A stretch of 64,000 bases of DNA from Paraburkholderia sp. (GCF_024281035.1 NZ_JAMXLH010000022.1:62001-126000); one strand, 5' to 3'; positions 26,867 through 35,617 are shown, counted from the first letter of the stretch. Numbers and translations: made by a program. Notes: generated by a model not told the origin, from the letters alone.

Positions 26867-27631
26867 GTGGTTGGCAATCCAGCCGCCTCCTGCCTCAGAT
26901 TAGCAGTCCTATGCGGCACCGCGCCGCGGGAGATCTCCAGATTGAACACCCACGTTCTGAATGCTGGCGCGATCACCATGTCGAGCCGGGAGATTGCTGA
27001 GCTTGTCGAATCCCGGCACGACACGGTCAAGCTCACGATGGATCGCCTGCGTGACCGCGCCCTGATCACTTTTACGTCATTGGCGGAAAAGTCCAATGGC
27101 GGCCGCCCGGGCATCGTCTATTGCGTCGGCAAGCGCGACAGCTACGTAATCGTCGCGCAGCTCTCGCCCGAATTCACTGCGCGCCTGGTGGATCGCTGGC
27201 AGGAACTCGAATCGCAGGCGGCAGGCGCCGCGCCGGCCGTACCCCAGACGTTCGCCGACGCGCTACGCCTTGCGGCGGATCAGGCGGAGCAGATCGAGGT
27301 CCAGCGCCTTCAGCTTGAGCATCAGCAGCCGGCTGTTGATTTCGCGCGAGCGGTGCGCAACACGTCTGACGCTATCAGCGTCGGCGATATGGCGCGCGTG
27401 CTCGGCATTGGCCAGAACCGGCTCTTCCGGCAACTGCGCGCCGATCACATCCTGATGGCCGAAAACCAGCCTTACCAGAACTACATCGACCGGGGCTATT
27501 TCCGCCTGGTCGAGAACGTCTGGCTCGACGCGGCCAAGGAGCCGCATCCCACCTTCAAAACGCTGGTTACTGGACGCGGGCAGGTCTATCTGCAGCGCAA
27601 GTATGGCCGGCAAACGGAGCAAGCAGCATGA
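26867..27631 (+). CDS. Rha-like N-terminus plus antirepressor C-terminal domain
   Basis: MSSREIAELVESRHDTVKLTMDRL and DAISVGDMARVLGIGQNRLFRQLRADHILMAENQPYQNYIDRGYF. Confidence 0.75.
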   Translation: MVGNPAASCLRLAVLCGTAPREISRLNTHVLNAGAITMSSREIAELVESRHDTVKLTMDRLRDRALITFTSLAEKSNGGRPGIVYCVGKRDSYVIVAQLSPEFTARLVDRWQELESQAAGAAPAVPQTFADALRLAADQAEQIEVQRLQLEHQQPAVDFARAVRNTSDAISVGDMARVLGIGQNRLFRQLRADHILMAENQPYQNYIDRGYFRLVENVWLDAAKEPHPTFKTLVTGRGQVYLQRKYGRQTEQAA

Positions 27632-27783
27632 GCAACGAAGCCTTCCTGACCGCGGGCACCGATGCGGCGGATAACCGCATTGAACACGAAATCGAGTGGG
27701 CGGCACTCGATTGTGAGCGGAAGACGTGCCTGTCATGTGGCGCGCAGCAGCACGACGACGGTTCCATTCCCTGCGGCCACTAA
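27628..27783 (+). CDS. Small zinc-ribbon-like protein
   Basis: 51 aa MSNEAFLTAGTDAADNRIEHEIEWAALDCERKTCLSCGAQQHDDGSIPCGH. Confidence 0.4.
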   Translation: MSNEAFLTAGTDAADNRIEHEIEWAALDCERKTCLSCGAQQHDDGSIPCGH

Positions 27784-27790
27784 GGAAGAC

Positions 27791-28813
27791 ATGAGCCTCG
27801 ATGCAACCACATGGGCGCGCCATCAGAAGGTCGGCAAGGGGCCGGCGAAGTCAATTCTCATGGCCCTGTGCGACTACGCCAATGAGCAATTCATCGCCTA
27901 TCCGAGCGTTGACCGCCTGGTCGAATGGACGGAGCAGGACCGTAAAACTGTGCTGGCGAACCTCGATCGCCTGAAGGCTGACGGCTGGATCAGCGACACG
28001 GGCGAGCGCACTGGCCGCACGCGACAGGTCATCGTGTACCAGATCAACCTTGCTCGCGGCGTTGAGGTGCGCATCGGCGCGATGGAATCGACAACAGTGC
28101 CGAAAACGGGACAGTTCCAAAAGCGGAACAGTTCCAAAAGCGGAACAGTTCCGAATTTAACCGGAAAGAGTCCCAATTCCGACGCCAAACAGTCCCAAAT
28201 TCCACCTGAAACAGTCCCAAAAACGGGACACGGAACGATTAGTAACAATGAGGAACAGGAAGGGAACAATCAACCTGCGCGGCGTGCGCCGCGAGTTGCG
28301 TTGAATGCCGAACTGCGATCGATCGAACTTCCCGACTGGCTCACCGCGGACGAATGGTCGATGTGGTGCGAGCACCGCGAGGCGAAAGCGAAGGATGCGC
28401 CGTGGACACGCGTCGCAGCTCTAGTCTCCATCCGCAAGCTGACGAAGCTGCGCGAGCAGGGCCACAACCCAAGGGCATGCATCGAAGAAGCGGTACTGCG
28501 CGGCTGGACGGGTCTGTTCCCCGTGAAGGATGAGCAGCAGGCTGGCGCGAGCGGAGCGATGGCGGCGCCGTCCGACTGGTGGAAAACGGAAAGCGGCTAT
28601 CTCGCTCGCGGTGCTCAGCTCGGCGTCGACCGCTCGAAATTCCAGTTCTTTGAGCAGTTCAAGGCGAAGGTCTGCAAGCTGGCTGGCCCGGGCGAATGGA
28701 TGGAAGAGCTTCTGCGCGCGGTGAGCCGCGAGAGCGAAGAGCGCTACGAAGCCCTGTACGCCTACTTCAACGACATTCCGCGCGAGAAGCCCGCGCTTGC
28801 GGAGGCGGCATGA
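27791..28813 (+). CDS. Phage replication protein with N-terminal HTH (O-like)
   Basis: LDATTWARHQKVGKGPAKSILMALCDYANEQFIAYPSVDRLVEWTEQDRKTVLANLDRLKADGWI; internal iteron-like repeats. Confidence 0.65.
   Translation: MSLDATTWARHQKVGKGPAKSILMALCDYANEQFIAYPSVDRLVEWTEQDRKTVLANLDRLKADGWISDTGERTGRTRQVIVYQINLARGVEVRIGAMESTTVPKTGQFQKRNSSKSGTVPNLTGKSPNSDAKQSQIPPETVPKTGHGTISNNEEQEGNNQPARRAPRVALNAELRSIELPDWLTADEWSMWCEHREAKAKDAPWTRVAALVSIRKLTKLREQGHNPRACIEEAVLRGWTGLFPVKDEQQAGASGAMAAPSDWWKTESGYLARGAQLGVDRSKFQFFEQFKAKVCKLAGPGEWMEELLRAVSRESEERYEALYAYFNDIPREKPALAEAA
28094..28226. repeat. Seven iteron-like repeats, consensus ACAGTtCCaAAA, candidate origin
   Basis: Unit starts 28094, 28111, 28128, 28145, 28167, 28189, 28211. 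Confidence 0.75.
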
Positions 28814-28971
28814 ATGCCTGCCACGACTGCAAGCACGCGACCACGGCGCCCGGCTACGAAAAGATGTACCGCCTTGGCTACCGCAATTGCGAGCACAAGC
28901 CGGAATACGTGTTCGTGCCAGGGCACCAGCAATGCACCCTCAACCCGCCGAAATGGAGCCAAAGGCAATGA
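28810..28971 (+). CDS. Small Cys-rich phage protein
   Basis: MNACHDCKHATTAPGYEKMYRLGYRNCEHKPEYVFVPGHQQCTLNPPKWSQRQ. Confidence 0.5.
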   Translation: MNACHDCKHATTAPGYEKMYRLGYRNCEHKPEYVFVPGHQQCTLNPPKWSQRQ

Positions 28972-29183
28972 GCATCGACAACGCAACGCCGGAAGAGTGG
29001 AACGCGGCGGCGCGCGAGGCGCGTGACGAGCCGATCGAGTGCAGCAAGACGCGCAAATGCGGCTGGAAGGGTATGCATTCGGATCTCGTCAGCGCGCCAC
29101 ACAAGCGCTTTGCTAACGCGCAGCAGCACGTCTGCCCGTGCTGTGGCTGCGACTCGTACTACCGGCGCGAGGCGAGGAAATGA
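28968..29183 (+). CDS. Small Cys-rich (zinc-ribbon-like) phage protein
   Basis: MSIDNATPEEWNAAAREARDEPIECSKTRKCGWKGMHSDLV...CPCCGCDSYY. Confidence 0.5.
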   Translation: MSIDNATPEEWNAAAREARDEPIECSKTRKCGWKGMHSDLVSAPHKRFANAQQHVCPCCGCDSYYRREARK

Positions 29184-29767
29184 CGAGGCGCGCTACATCG
29201 TGGCCGATGGTTGTCCCGGCCGGCACAAAGATGGTTGGCACTGCGCGCGTGCGCGACGACGCGCCGAGCACGGGCTACGCGCAGAAGAAGCTGGCCGAGA
29301 AGTTCGGCGTGCAGCCCGCGCACGGCTTTGACGAGATCGCTGATGGGGATGGCGCGGGCCACGCGCTGACGCCCGCGTATCGCCGCGACGCCGCGCCGAC
29401 TCTCGGCATGTCGAAGCCGAGGAGAGCGCTGAAGTACGGCAATCGGAAGTGTGAGCACGAGGGCATCAAGTTCGACAGCGAGAAAGAGCGCTCGCACTGG
29501 TTCCACCTGATCCAGTTGCAGGCGGCGGGCAAGATCCGCGATCTGCAGCTGCAGGTGGCGTTTGAACTCACGCCGCGCAAGCGCCGAGACGACGGCACGT
29601 GGGAGCGCGCATCGAAGTACGTCGCCGACTTCGTCTACGTCGACGCGGAGACGGGCAGGCGGGTTGTCGAGGATGTGAAATCGATCGCCACGCGCAAGAA
29701 CCGGACATACGTGCAAAAGCGTAAGCAAATGCTGGCCGTGCACGACATCACGATCAAGGAAATCTGA
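29180..29767 (+). CDS. DUF1064-like phage nuclease
   Basis: KYGNRKCEHEGIKFDSEKERSHWFHLIQLQAAGKIRDLQLQVAFEL...YVADFVYVDAETGRRVVEDVKS. Confidence 0.7.
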   Translation: MTRRATSWPMVVPAGTKMVGTARVRDDAPSTGYAQKKLAEKFGVQPAHGFDEIADGDGAGHALTPAYRRDAAPTLGMSKPRRALKYGNRKCEHEGIKFDSEKERSHWFHLIQLQAAGKIRDLQLQVAFELTPRKRRDDGTWERASKYVADFVYVDAETGRRVVEDVKSIATRKNRTYVQKRKQMLAVHDITIKEI

Positions 29768-30459
29768 TGGCAAGGAACGACACGCCGCGCAAGGTGCGCA
29801 CGCCGAGCTGGACTGACGAGGAAGTTGCGGCGTTACGCCTGATAGGCGCGAGCGAAAAGCCGCTCGCCACCCAGATGCATCTCCTTCCGGGGCGCACATT
29901 CTCGGCGGCGAAGACCAAGGCATCGAATCTCGGCATTTCGCTTTCCGCTCACTGCGACTGGACTGAGATGGAGCGCGCCACGCTGCGCAAGATCTACCGC
30001 AGCAAGGAATCCGTGAAAGCGGCTGTCGACCGGTTGCTTCCGCATCGCGGCTACATCGCGGCCCGCGCCGAGGCGTTTCGTCTCGGGATCACGGGCAAAG
30101 CCCGGTGCGGCACGAAGGGGCGTACTGGCTACTCGTGGATCCTGCGCGCCATCGAAGTGTGCCTTGGTCGCGATGTGCCGATGACGGTGCAGCAGCTTGC
30201 GGAGGAGATCGGCGCCGATGAGTCATCTGTCGGCGACGCCATTAGGAAATACCACGGCAAGAAGTTCCGCATAGCGGGCTGGGCACGCGGATACCACCGC
30301 TGGGTAATGCGCTGGGATATGGCGGATCTACCGGACGTCTCGAAGCCAGCGCCCAGGACCAAAACTGAGGCGTCTCGTGCGTGGCGTGCCCGGAAGAGTA
30401 TTCGCGCAGGCGCCGCGCAGAACCCTTTTGCAACCCTCATTCAGCAAGTGGCCGTATGA
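29767..30459 (+). CDS. Myb/SANT-like HTH phage protein
   Basis: SWTDEEVAALRLIGASEKPLATQMHLLPGRTFSAAKTKASNLGI. Confidence 0.5.
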   Translation: MARNDTPRKVRTPSWTDEEVAALRLIGASEKPLATQMHLLPGRTFSAAKTKASNLGISLSAHCDWTEMERATLRKIYRSKESVKAAVDRLLPHRGYIAARAEAFRLGITGKARCGTKGRTGYSWILRAIEVCLGRDVPMTVQQLAEEIGADESSVGDAIRKYHGKKFRIAGWARGYHRWVMRWDMADLPDVSKPAPRTKTEASRAWRARKSIRAGAAQNPFATLIQQVAV

Positions 30460-30626
30460 CCGAGCGCGAAGAGTACGACGCGTGGTTCGCGCGTGAGTTT
30501 GCTGGTGCTGACGTGTCCGACGCGCTGTGCGCAGTCGGGTTTCTCTTCTGGCGCGCTGGTCGGCAATCGCTCATTGCGGCGAGCGGTGCGCCGGTCGAGC
30601 TGCGCGTACTTCCGGAGGATCAATGA
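30456..30626 (+). CDS. Small phage protein
   Basis: MTEREEYDAWFAREFAGADVSDALCAVGFLFWRAGRQSLI. Confidence 0.4.
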   Translation: MTEREEYDAWFAREFAGADVSDALCAVGFLFWRAGRQSLIAASGAPVELRVLPEDQ

Positions 30627-31027
30627 AGCGGAGTGGCTTCGCGCGTAAGGCGAGCTCGTCGTTCAGCAGCTTTGCGAATCGCGCCACAGTGCTGCGGCGC
30701 AAGGCGATGAAACGTCGAGTGAATAAGCCGACCGTGGCGGACGGCGCGAAGTATCTGGCGGCGTGCCGCGGTGAGCCGTGCTATCTGCGCGTTCCCGGTG
30801 TATGCCTGCATTCGACGGCGACGGTTGTGCCGTGTCACTCAAATCAATCGAGACACGGTAAGGGCATGGGGATAAAGGCGAAGCACGAATACACCGTGCC
30901 GGGCTGTGCGTCATGTCACCAATGGATCGATCAGGGCCCGGCGACCCGCGCGGCGAAATTTGCCGTATGGGATCAAGGTTACGAGCAGTGGTTTCCGGTA
31001 CGTGCCGAAAAGATGAGGGTGGATTGA
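30623..31027 (+). CDS. DUF1364/NinG-like HNH-type phage nuclease
   Basis: KYLAACRGEPCYLRVPGVCLHSTATVVPCHSNQSRHGKGMGIKAKHEYTVPGCASCHQWID. Confidence 0.7.
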   Translation: MKRSGFARKASSSFSSFANRATVLRRKAMKRRVNKPTVADGAKYLAACRGEPCYLRVPGVCLHSTATVVPCHSNQSRHGKGMGIKAKHEYTVPGCASCHQWIDQGPATRAAKFAVWDQGYEQWFPVRAEKMRVD

Positions 31028-31056
31028 TCGAACGACGAATCAATGGAATTCGCCTG

Positions 31057-31407
31057 ATGGAGCCGGTGCGCGTCGAGGTTATGTGGCCCGGATCTCGGGC
31101 CACGGTGCATCTAGTCGGGCTGCGTTCGGAAACTGTGCGGGTCGCGCGAAGCACTGTTCTGCTCGCACTCGGGCTCCAGAGGTGCAAAGCGCGCGACTCT
31201 CGTGGCGACGTACAGGAGGTCGCCGCGCTGGTTGAGGTTCCTGGTATGTACAAGTGCGACGTAAGGCCGAATCAGTGGGCGACGGAAAAACTGGCATGGA
31301 TGCCGATCAGCACGCACCTATCGAGGAATAACGAGGCGACGCGTGAGTTTAGGCAATCGGGCGAATGGCGATGGCTGTCGGAATCGCTCAAGGGGGAATC
31401 CGCATGA
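31057..31407 (+). CDS. Hypothetical phage protein
   Basis: VRVEVMWPGSRATVHLVGLRSETVRVARSTVLLALGLQRCKARDSRGDVQEV; start uncertain. Confidence 0.4.
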   Translation: MEPVRVEVMWPGSRATVHLVGLRSETVRVARSTVLLALGLQRCKARDSRGDVQEVAALVEVPGMYKCDVRPNQWATEKLAWMPISTHLSRNNEATREFRQSGEWRWLSESLKGESA

Positions 31408-31724
31408 AGCCAATTTCCTTGTTGGTTCAGATGCCGGCAATCGGTGTGTTCAGCATCGGCCGCCGTTCGGGAATCGGAGAGATTGAGCAGCCGACGCAGA
31501 CGTTGGTTCACGGCTTGCGGCGCCACGAATTCAAGGGCGTCCTTAGCGAGAGCTGCGTTTGGGCAAAAGCGTTCGTGAAGGAAGAATTTAGGCAGCACCT
31601 TCGCGCAACCGGAAAGCTGATCGATGGCGAATACGTCTGGTGTCTGGCGTTGCTCAAGGACAACAGGAAGTCGTTGGCGGCTTTCTTTGCTAGCAGCGAT
31701 CGTGAATGGACGGCCAACGAGTGA
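31404..31724 (+). CDS. Hypothetical phage protein
   Basis: 106 aa, ATGA overlap with upstream gene. Confidence 0.4.
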   Translation: MKPISLLVQMPAIGVFSIGRRSGIGEIEQPTQTLVHGLRRHEFKGVLSESCVWAKAFVKEEFRQHLRATGKLIDGEYVWCLALLKDNRKSLAAFFASSDREWTANE

Positions 31725-31969
31725 GTGCACACGCTTACATCCAATACGCCGACGTGCCGGAATCTCTGCTTGAAACGGCGCGCCGAACGGTCGACGGGGA
31801 ATCGAGTGCAGCGCTGATCCAGTTTGACGGCTATCCGCACTCGGGTGAGATTGTCGATGGCACGGGCGATTTGCAGATTGAGTTTGTATGGCCGCGCGAT
31901 CCTGCCTTGCGCCATGCGCTCGGTGACTGGCTCACGCATCACGGCATCTCGTTTGTCGTTATCCAATGA
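31721..31969 (+). CDS. Hypothetical phage protein
   Basis: VSAHAYIQYADVPESLLETARRTVDGESSAALIQFDGYPHSGEIVDGTGDLQIEFVWP; GTG start assumed. Confidence 0.4.
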   Translation: MSAHAYIQYADVPESLLETARRTVDGESSAALIQFDGYPHSGEIVDGTGDLQIEFVWPRDPALRHALGDWLTHHGISFVVIQ

Positions 31970-32046
31970 CGGCATCAATTCTTGGTGCCATCGACCCCAA
32001 AAGAACAGCCCCGCCCACGAACCGCCTTTCATGATTGGACCGACGA

Positions 32047-32451
32047 GTGAGTAAATCCGAACGAGTGACCACGGGCGAATTGCCCAAAAGCGTACAAGAA
32101 ATCGCGGACGTGATCGGCGCTGAAAAGGCGCTGTATCTGGTGCGCAATCTGCCCACGTGTTATTCGGGCAATCCCGGCAAGAAAGCGCATCGGCCAATGC
32201 TCTACGTGCCGAAGCGAATCACGCATGACCATCTGCTGGTGCATCTTTTGGGCTTCGAAGATGCCGCGAAGATGGTCCATCACTTCGGCGGCGAATGCCT
32301 CCAGCCTGCGGGGTGTTCGGGCAACAAAGGTGGTCGACCGAAGAAAAACCCTGCAGTGGAAACACGGGAATGCGAAGCACAAAATCCTGACGTGATCCAC
32401 GACGGGGTTTCTACTATGCAAAAAACGACGCACGGGGCTGCCTGTGCTTGA
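32047..32451 (+). CDS. Mor-family-like transcription activator, candidate late gene regulator
   Basis: ELPKSVQEIADVIGAEKALYLVRNLPTC...RPMLYVPKRITHDHLLVHLLGFEDAAKMVHHFGGECLQPAGC; GTG start assumed. Confidence 0.6.
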   Translation: MSKSERVTTGELPKSVQEIADVIGAEKALYLVRNLPTCYSGNPGKKAHRPMLYVPKRITHDHLLVHLLGFEDAAKMVHHFGGECLQPAGCSGNKGGRPKKNPAVETRECEAQNPDVIHDGVSTMQKTTHGAACA

Positions 32452-32767
32452 GTTCATCCACAAGTATTTCCCAGGTGCGGAGTGGGCGATTGCGGCACTG
32501 TTCGGTGCGGTAGTCGCGGTGCCATTCCACGACGACCTGAAAACGAAGCGCGGCTTTGCCATGTTCGTTTTCACGGGCGTCACGTGCGGCTACTTCCTCA
32601 CAGTGCCCGTGATGCGCTACTTCCATATCAATCCCGAATCCGCTGGTGGCGTTGGCTTTCTCGTCGGCGCGTTCGGCGGTTCGATGCTGTCCGCTGTGAT
32701 TCGAGCCATCAAGGAAGCCGACCTGTGGCAACTGGTGCGCAGCCGGTTCGGGGGTGGTGGCCAATGA
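32444..32767 (+). CDS. Putative holin
   Basis: Hydrophobic segments, directly upstream of endolysin. Confidence 0.55.
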   Translation: MLEFIHKYFPGAEWAIAALFGAVVAVPFHDDLKTKRGFAMFVFTGVTCGYFLTVPVMRYFHINPESAGGVGFLVGAFGGSMLSAVIRAIKEADLWQLVRSRFGGGGQ

Positions 32768-33036
32768 ACACGCTAACCGTGATAGCCGCTTTCACTTTGA
32801 TCGTGTGGGCGTGCTGGTGTGGTTTTTCGCGAAGCGTGAACGACGGCATCGTGGGCAAGCTGGTGTATGCAGCTATCGCGGTGCTGTCGCTTGCCATCGT
32901 CGTACATAGCGCAACGATGTGGACGTATCAGGCGCTGGTGGTGTGTTTCGCGGCGCTGGGCGTCCGGCATTACTACCTGCGCACGTTGAAAAAGCGTGTG
33001 CTTGATTTCATCGCATTCGCAAGGAACCCGAGGTAA
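32764..33036 (+). CDS. Small membrane protein, lysis cassette (second holin or antiholin candidate)
   Basis: 90 aa with three hydrophobic stretches, ATGA overlap. Confidence 0.5.
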   Translation: MNTLTVIAAFTLIVWACWCGFSRSVNDGIVGKLVYAAIAVLSLAIVVHSATMWTYQALVVCFAALGVRHYYLRTLKKRVLDFIAFARNPR

Positions 33037-33545
33037 TGGCACGAATCTGTATTCAACAGGCCGGCGGCGCAAACCGTGTGGCGTTTCTCGACATGATCGC
33101 AGTGAGCGAAATCGACGCGTGGACGCTCGCGAATAGCGATGACGGTTACAACGTGCTGGTGGGTTCGCATGGTCCGATCCCGAGTAAGGGCATTGCCGCA
33201 TCGCTACTTACGTTCCCGAGCTACGCGACGCATCCGAATATCTATAACGCTGCGCTGAATTCGACGGCTGCGGGGCGTTATCAGGATTTGTACAAGTTCG
33301 CCACGGCGTACATCGCGCAATTGAATCTGCCCGACTTCGGGCCTGTATCGCAGGATTTGATCGCGCTGCAGATGATCCGTGAATGCAGGGCGCTGCCGTT
33401 GATCGACGCGGGGAAGTTTGCTGATGCGGTTTATGCGTGTACGTCGCGCTGGGCGTCGCTTCCGGGGAATAACTACGGCCAGCGGCAGAACACGATGGCC
33501 GCGCTGACGATGGCGTATCAGCAAGCGGGCGGGGTGCTGGCATGA
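33036..33545 (+). CDS. Endolysin (lysozyme-like)
   Basis: AFLDMIAVSEIDAWTLANSDDGYNVLVGS...YASLPGNNYG-type layout (RWASLPGNNYGQRQ). Confidence 0.75.
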   Translation: MARICIQQAGGANRVAFLDMIAVSEIDAWTLANSDDGYNVLVGSHGPIPSKGIAASLLTFPSYATHPNIYNAALNSTAAGRYQDLYKFATAYIAQLNLPDFGPVSQDLIALQMIRECRALPLIDAGKFADAVYACTSRWASLPGNNYGQRQNTMAALTMAYQQAGGVLA

Positions 33546-33667
33546 ACACCTTCGGGCTGTGGCTGATTTGCATTTCCGCGTTCATTGGCGGTTACGTGTG
33601 CGGCCATCTGGACGCTAATCAGTCGGCGTGTACGCCGGCGCATTTCATGAGGGTGGAGCAGGTATGA
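33542..33667 (+). CDS. Small membrane protein in lysis cassette
   Basis: 41 aa MNTFGLWLICISAFIGGYVCGHLDANQSACTPAHFMRVEQV. Confidence 0.35.
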   Translation: MNTFGLWLICISAFIGGYVCGHLDANQSACTPAHFMRVEQV

Positions 33668-34206
33668 GCCTCTTGGGCGATGTTGAGGAAGTGAGCGCAG
33701 CCAATCCGTTCAGCCTGTACTTGAAGCTGGCGATTGTGGCCATTGTTGTGCTGGCGATAGCCGCTTTCGCTGGCTTCATCTACAGCAAAGGCCATACGGC
33801 TGGCATGGCCGAAGTGCAGGACAAGTGGGACAAGCAAACGGCAGCGGTGAGCCAAGCGCAAACCGCGACCATTGCAGCAGCGGCCAGCGATGCGCTGGCG
33901 AACTATCACGCGGCAGGGGTGGTATCAGCAGCCGCAGACCAGCACCAGGCCGATGTTGCCACGGTGCACGATCAATTGACCAAGCGAGTTCAAGACTATG
34001 CGAAGAATGCCCCTGTATCGGTTCAGCGCAACGGCGATGCTGACGTGGCTGGCAGTGGCAGTGCTGCTGATGCTGTCCTGTCTGCTGATGGGCTGCGCAT
34101 CTGGAACGACGCAAACGCAGGCATCGGTAATTCCGGTGGACAAACACCCGACGATTCGCCAGTCGCTGCTGGTGGAGTGCCCGGCAACACTTCCGGCGGC
34201 AAGTGA
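33664..34206 (+). CDS. Rz-like i-spanin
   Basis: N-terminal TM then coiled-coil-like region; overlaps Rz1-like ORF in another frame. Confidence 0.65.
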   Translation: MSLLGDVEEVSAANPFSLYLKLAIVAIVVLAIAAFAGFIYSKGHTAGMAEVQDKWDKQTAAVSQAQTATIAAAASDALANYHAAGVVSAAADQHQADVATVHDQLTKRVQDYAKNAPVSVQRNGDADVAGSGSAADAVLSADGLRIWNDANAGIGNSGGQTPDDSPVAAGGVPGNTSGGK

Positions 34207-34333
34207 CGCGAGGCTGGTGACGCTACTGCAGAACCATGTGGACAGCGCTACTCAATACCATTCGTGCCAGAAGCGTGACGCGGATTTGATTGATGCAATC
34301 AAATCGCAGAATGGTATTGACATTGTTCCGTAA
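33998..34333 (+). CDS. Rz1-like o-spanin lipoprotein, nested out of frame in Rz
   Basis: LAVAVLLMLSCLLMGCASG lipobox; downstream of and overlapping Rz. Confidence 0.65.
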   Translation: MRRMPLYRFSATAMLTWLAVAVLLMLSCLLMGCASGTTQTQASVIPVDKHPTIRQSLLVECPATLPAASDARLVTLLQNHVDSATQYHSCQKRDADLIDAIKSQNGIDIVP

Positions 34334-34351
34334 CCATGGTTCGCACTGCGT

Positions 34352-34406
34352 AGTTATCCACAGGTGAGGATGGTGGGGCTGTGGATAAGTGGGCCTGTGG
34401 ATAACT
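34352..34406. promoter_or_regulatory. Three perfect DnaA boxes in a 13-bp inverted repeat
   Basis: TTATCCACA 34354-34362; TGTGGATAA 34380-34388 and 34396-34404; AGTTATCCACAGG/CCTGTGGATAACT arms. Confidence 0.75.
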
Positions 34407-34559
34407 GTGGGTCCTTCCTGGGCCGGCATGGGTGCGGGGCCCAAGACACCGCGAGATTAAATTTCTGAGAGGATTTTTTGATCGCGGACTACAACTATAT
34501 CGCGACGCGTAGGTTTTTGAGTGTAAACGCGAAAGTGATTTTCGAGAAGTAGTAAACAT

Positions 34560-35084
34560 ATGGCGCCAAAGGGGCGAGGGAAAGTCGTGAATCGCAGCGA
34601 GCTTGCCGAGATTCACGGCGTTGCGCTGACGACCATCGACACCTGGGTGCGGGGTAATTGCCCCGTCCTGCAGCGCGGCGCGCGGGGCATCGAATGGTCA
34701 TTCAACACCGCCGACGTGGCCCGTTGGCGCGAGGATGAACGCGCACGCCAAGCCGCAGCCACCACGCCGACCACGCGCGAAGAACTGGACCTACGTCGCG
34801 CCACCGCCGACACCGTGCGCGCCGAGCTGGAGCTATCGAAGGCGAAAGACGAAGTGGCGCCCGTGGCCGAATTCGAGAAAGCCACCGCGCGCCTTATGGC
34901 CGCCATCCGCACAAACATGCTGAACATTCCCCAGCGCGCCGTCCTGCGGCTGCTGGGCGAAACGAACGAAACCGCCTTCAAAAAAGTGCTGCGCGAGGAA
35001 ATAGCGTTGGCGCTTGAAACGTCTGCGGACGTGGAAGCGATCCTGGAAGCCGACGAACAAGAACCGGACGACGACGAAGAATGA
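34560..35084 (+). CDS. Terminase small subunit, Nu1-like
   Basis: NRSELAEIHGVALTTIDTWVRGNCPVLQRGARGIEWSFNTADVARW. Confidence 0.8.
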   Translation: MAPKGRGKVVNRSELAEIHGVALTTIDTWVRGNCPVLQRGARGIEWSFNTADVARWREDERARQAAATTPTTREELDLRRATADTVRAELELSKAKDEVAPVAEFEKATARLMAAIRTNMLNIPQRAVLRLLGETNETAFKKVLREEIALALETSADVEAILEADEQEPDDDEE

Positions 35085-35374
35085 AAACGTGGCTGAAAGC
35101 ATACCGGCGTTACCTAGAGAAATCGGCCAAGGCCATTCCTGTCTGCCTTTTCACGTGGGAGGGGTGGCGCGACTTGCTGGACGAAGCGCACGCGCTGCTT
35201 GGTAGCTTGCTGTGCGTCGTGTTTTGCCTGTTCATTACGATCACGTTTCCCGTGTCCGTGTTCGTCGTTGCCGCTTGGGCATGCGAGGCAGACCGGCGCC
35301 TCACGAAACGCCACGATGCACGCATGCGCGCCGCTTCGCGCAATGAATGCATTAACTGGAGCGACGACGAATGA
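35081..35374 (+). CDS. Small membrane protein
   Basis: 97 aa, SLLCVVFCLFITITFPVSVFVVAAWAC. Confidence 0.45.
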   Translation: MKTWLKAYRRYLEKSAKAIPVCLFTWEGWRDLLDEAHALLGSLLCVVFCLFITITFPVSVFVVAAWACEADRRLTKRHDARMRAASRNECINWSDDE

Positions 35375-35607
35375 CGACGAAGAAAAAGGTTTTCAATTTT
35401 TTCCGGTGGCGCCTTAGCGTGTCATTCTCGAATGAGCTTTGGTACAACACATTCGCGGACGGGAACCGCTACACGTATTTTTTCGGCATTGGGAAATACG
35501 ATATTCGCGATGGCGATTTTATCGGCACCGTATACACGCTGCACCTGCCATGCGTGGCTATTCGAACCGTCGCACGCGTGAAGCGCGCCCAAGCCCCCAG
35601 CGTCTGA
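35371..35607 (+). CDS. Hypothetical phage protein
   Basis: 78 aa, ATGA overlap. Confidence 0.4.
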   Translation: MTTKKKVFNFFRWRLSVSFSNELWYNTFADGNRYTYFFGIGKYDIRDGDFIGTVYTLHLPCVAIRTVARVKRAQAPSV

Positions 35608-35617
35608 TTGCCATTTC

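Noticed and set aside
33646-33656. Possible fifth, inverted copy of the 18-bp repeat (CATGAGGGT near 33646)
   Set aside because: Only about 9 matching bases, opposite strand, outside the structural block
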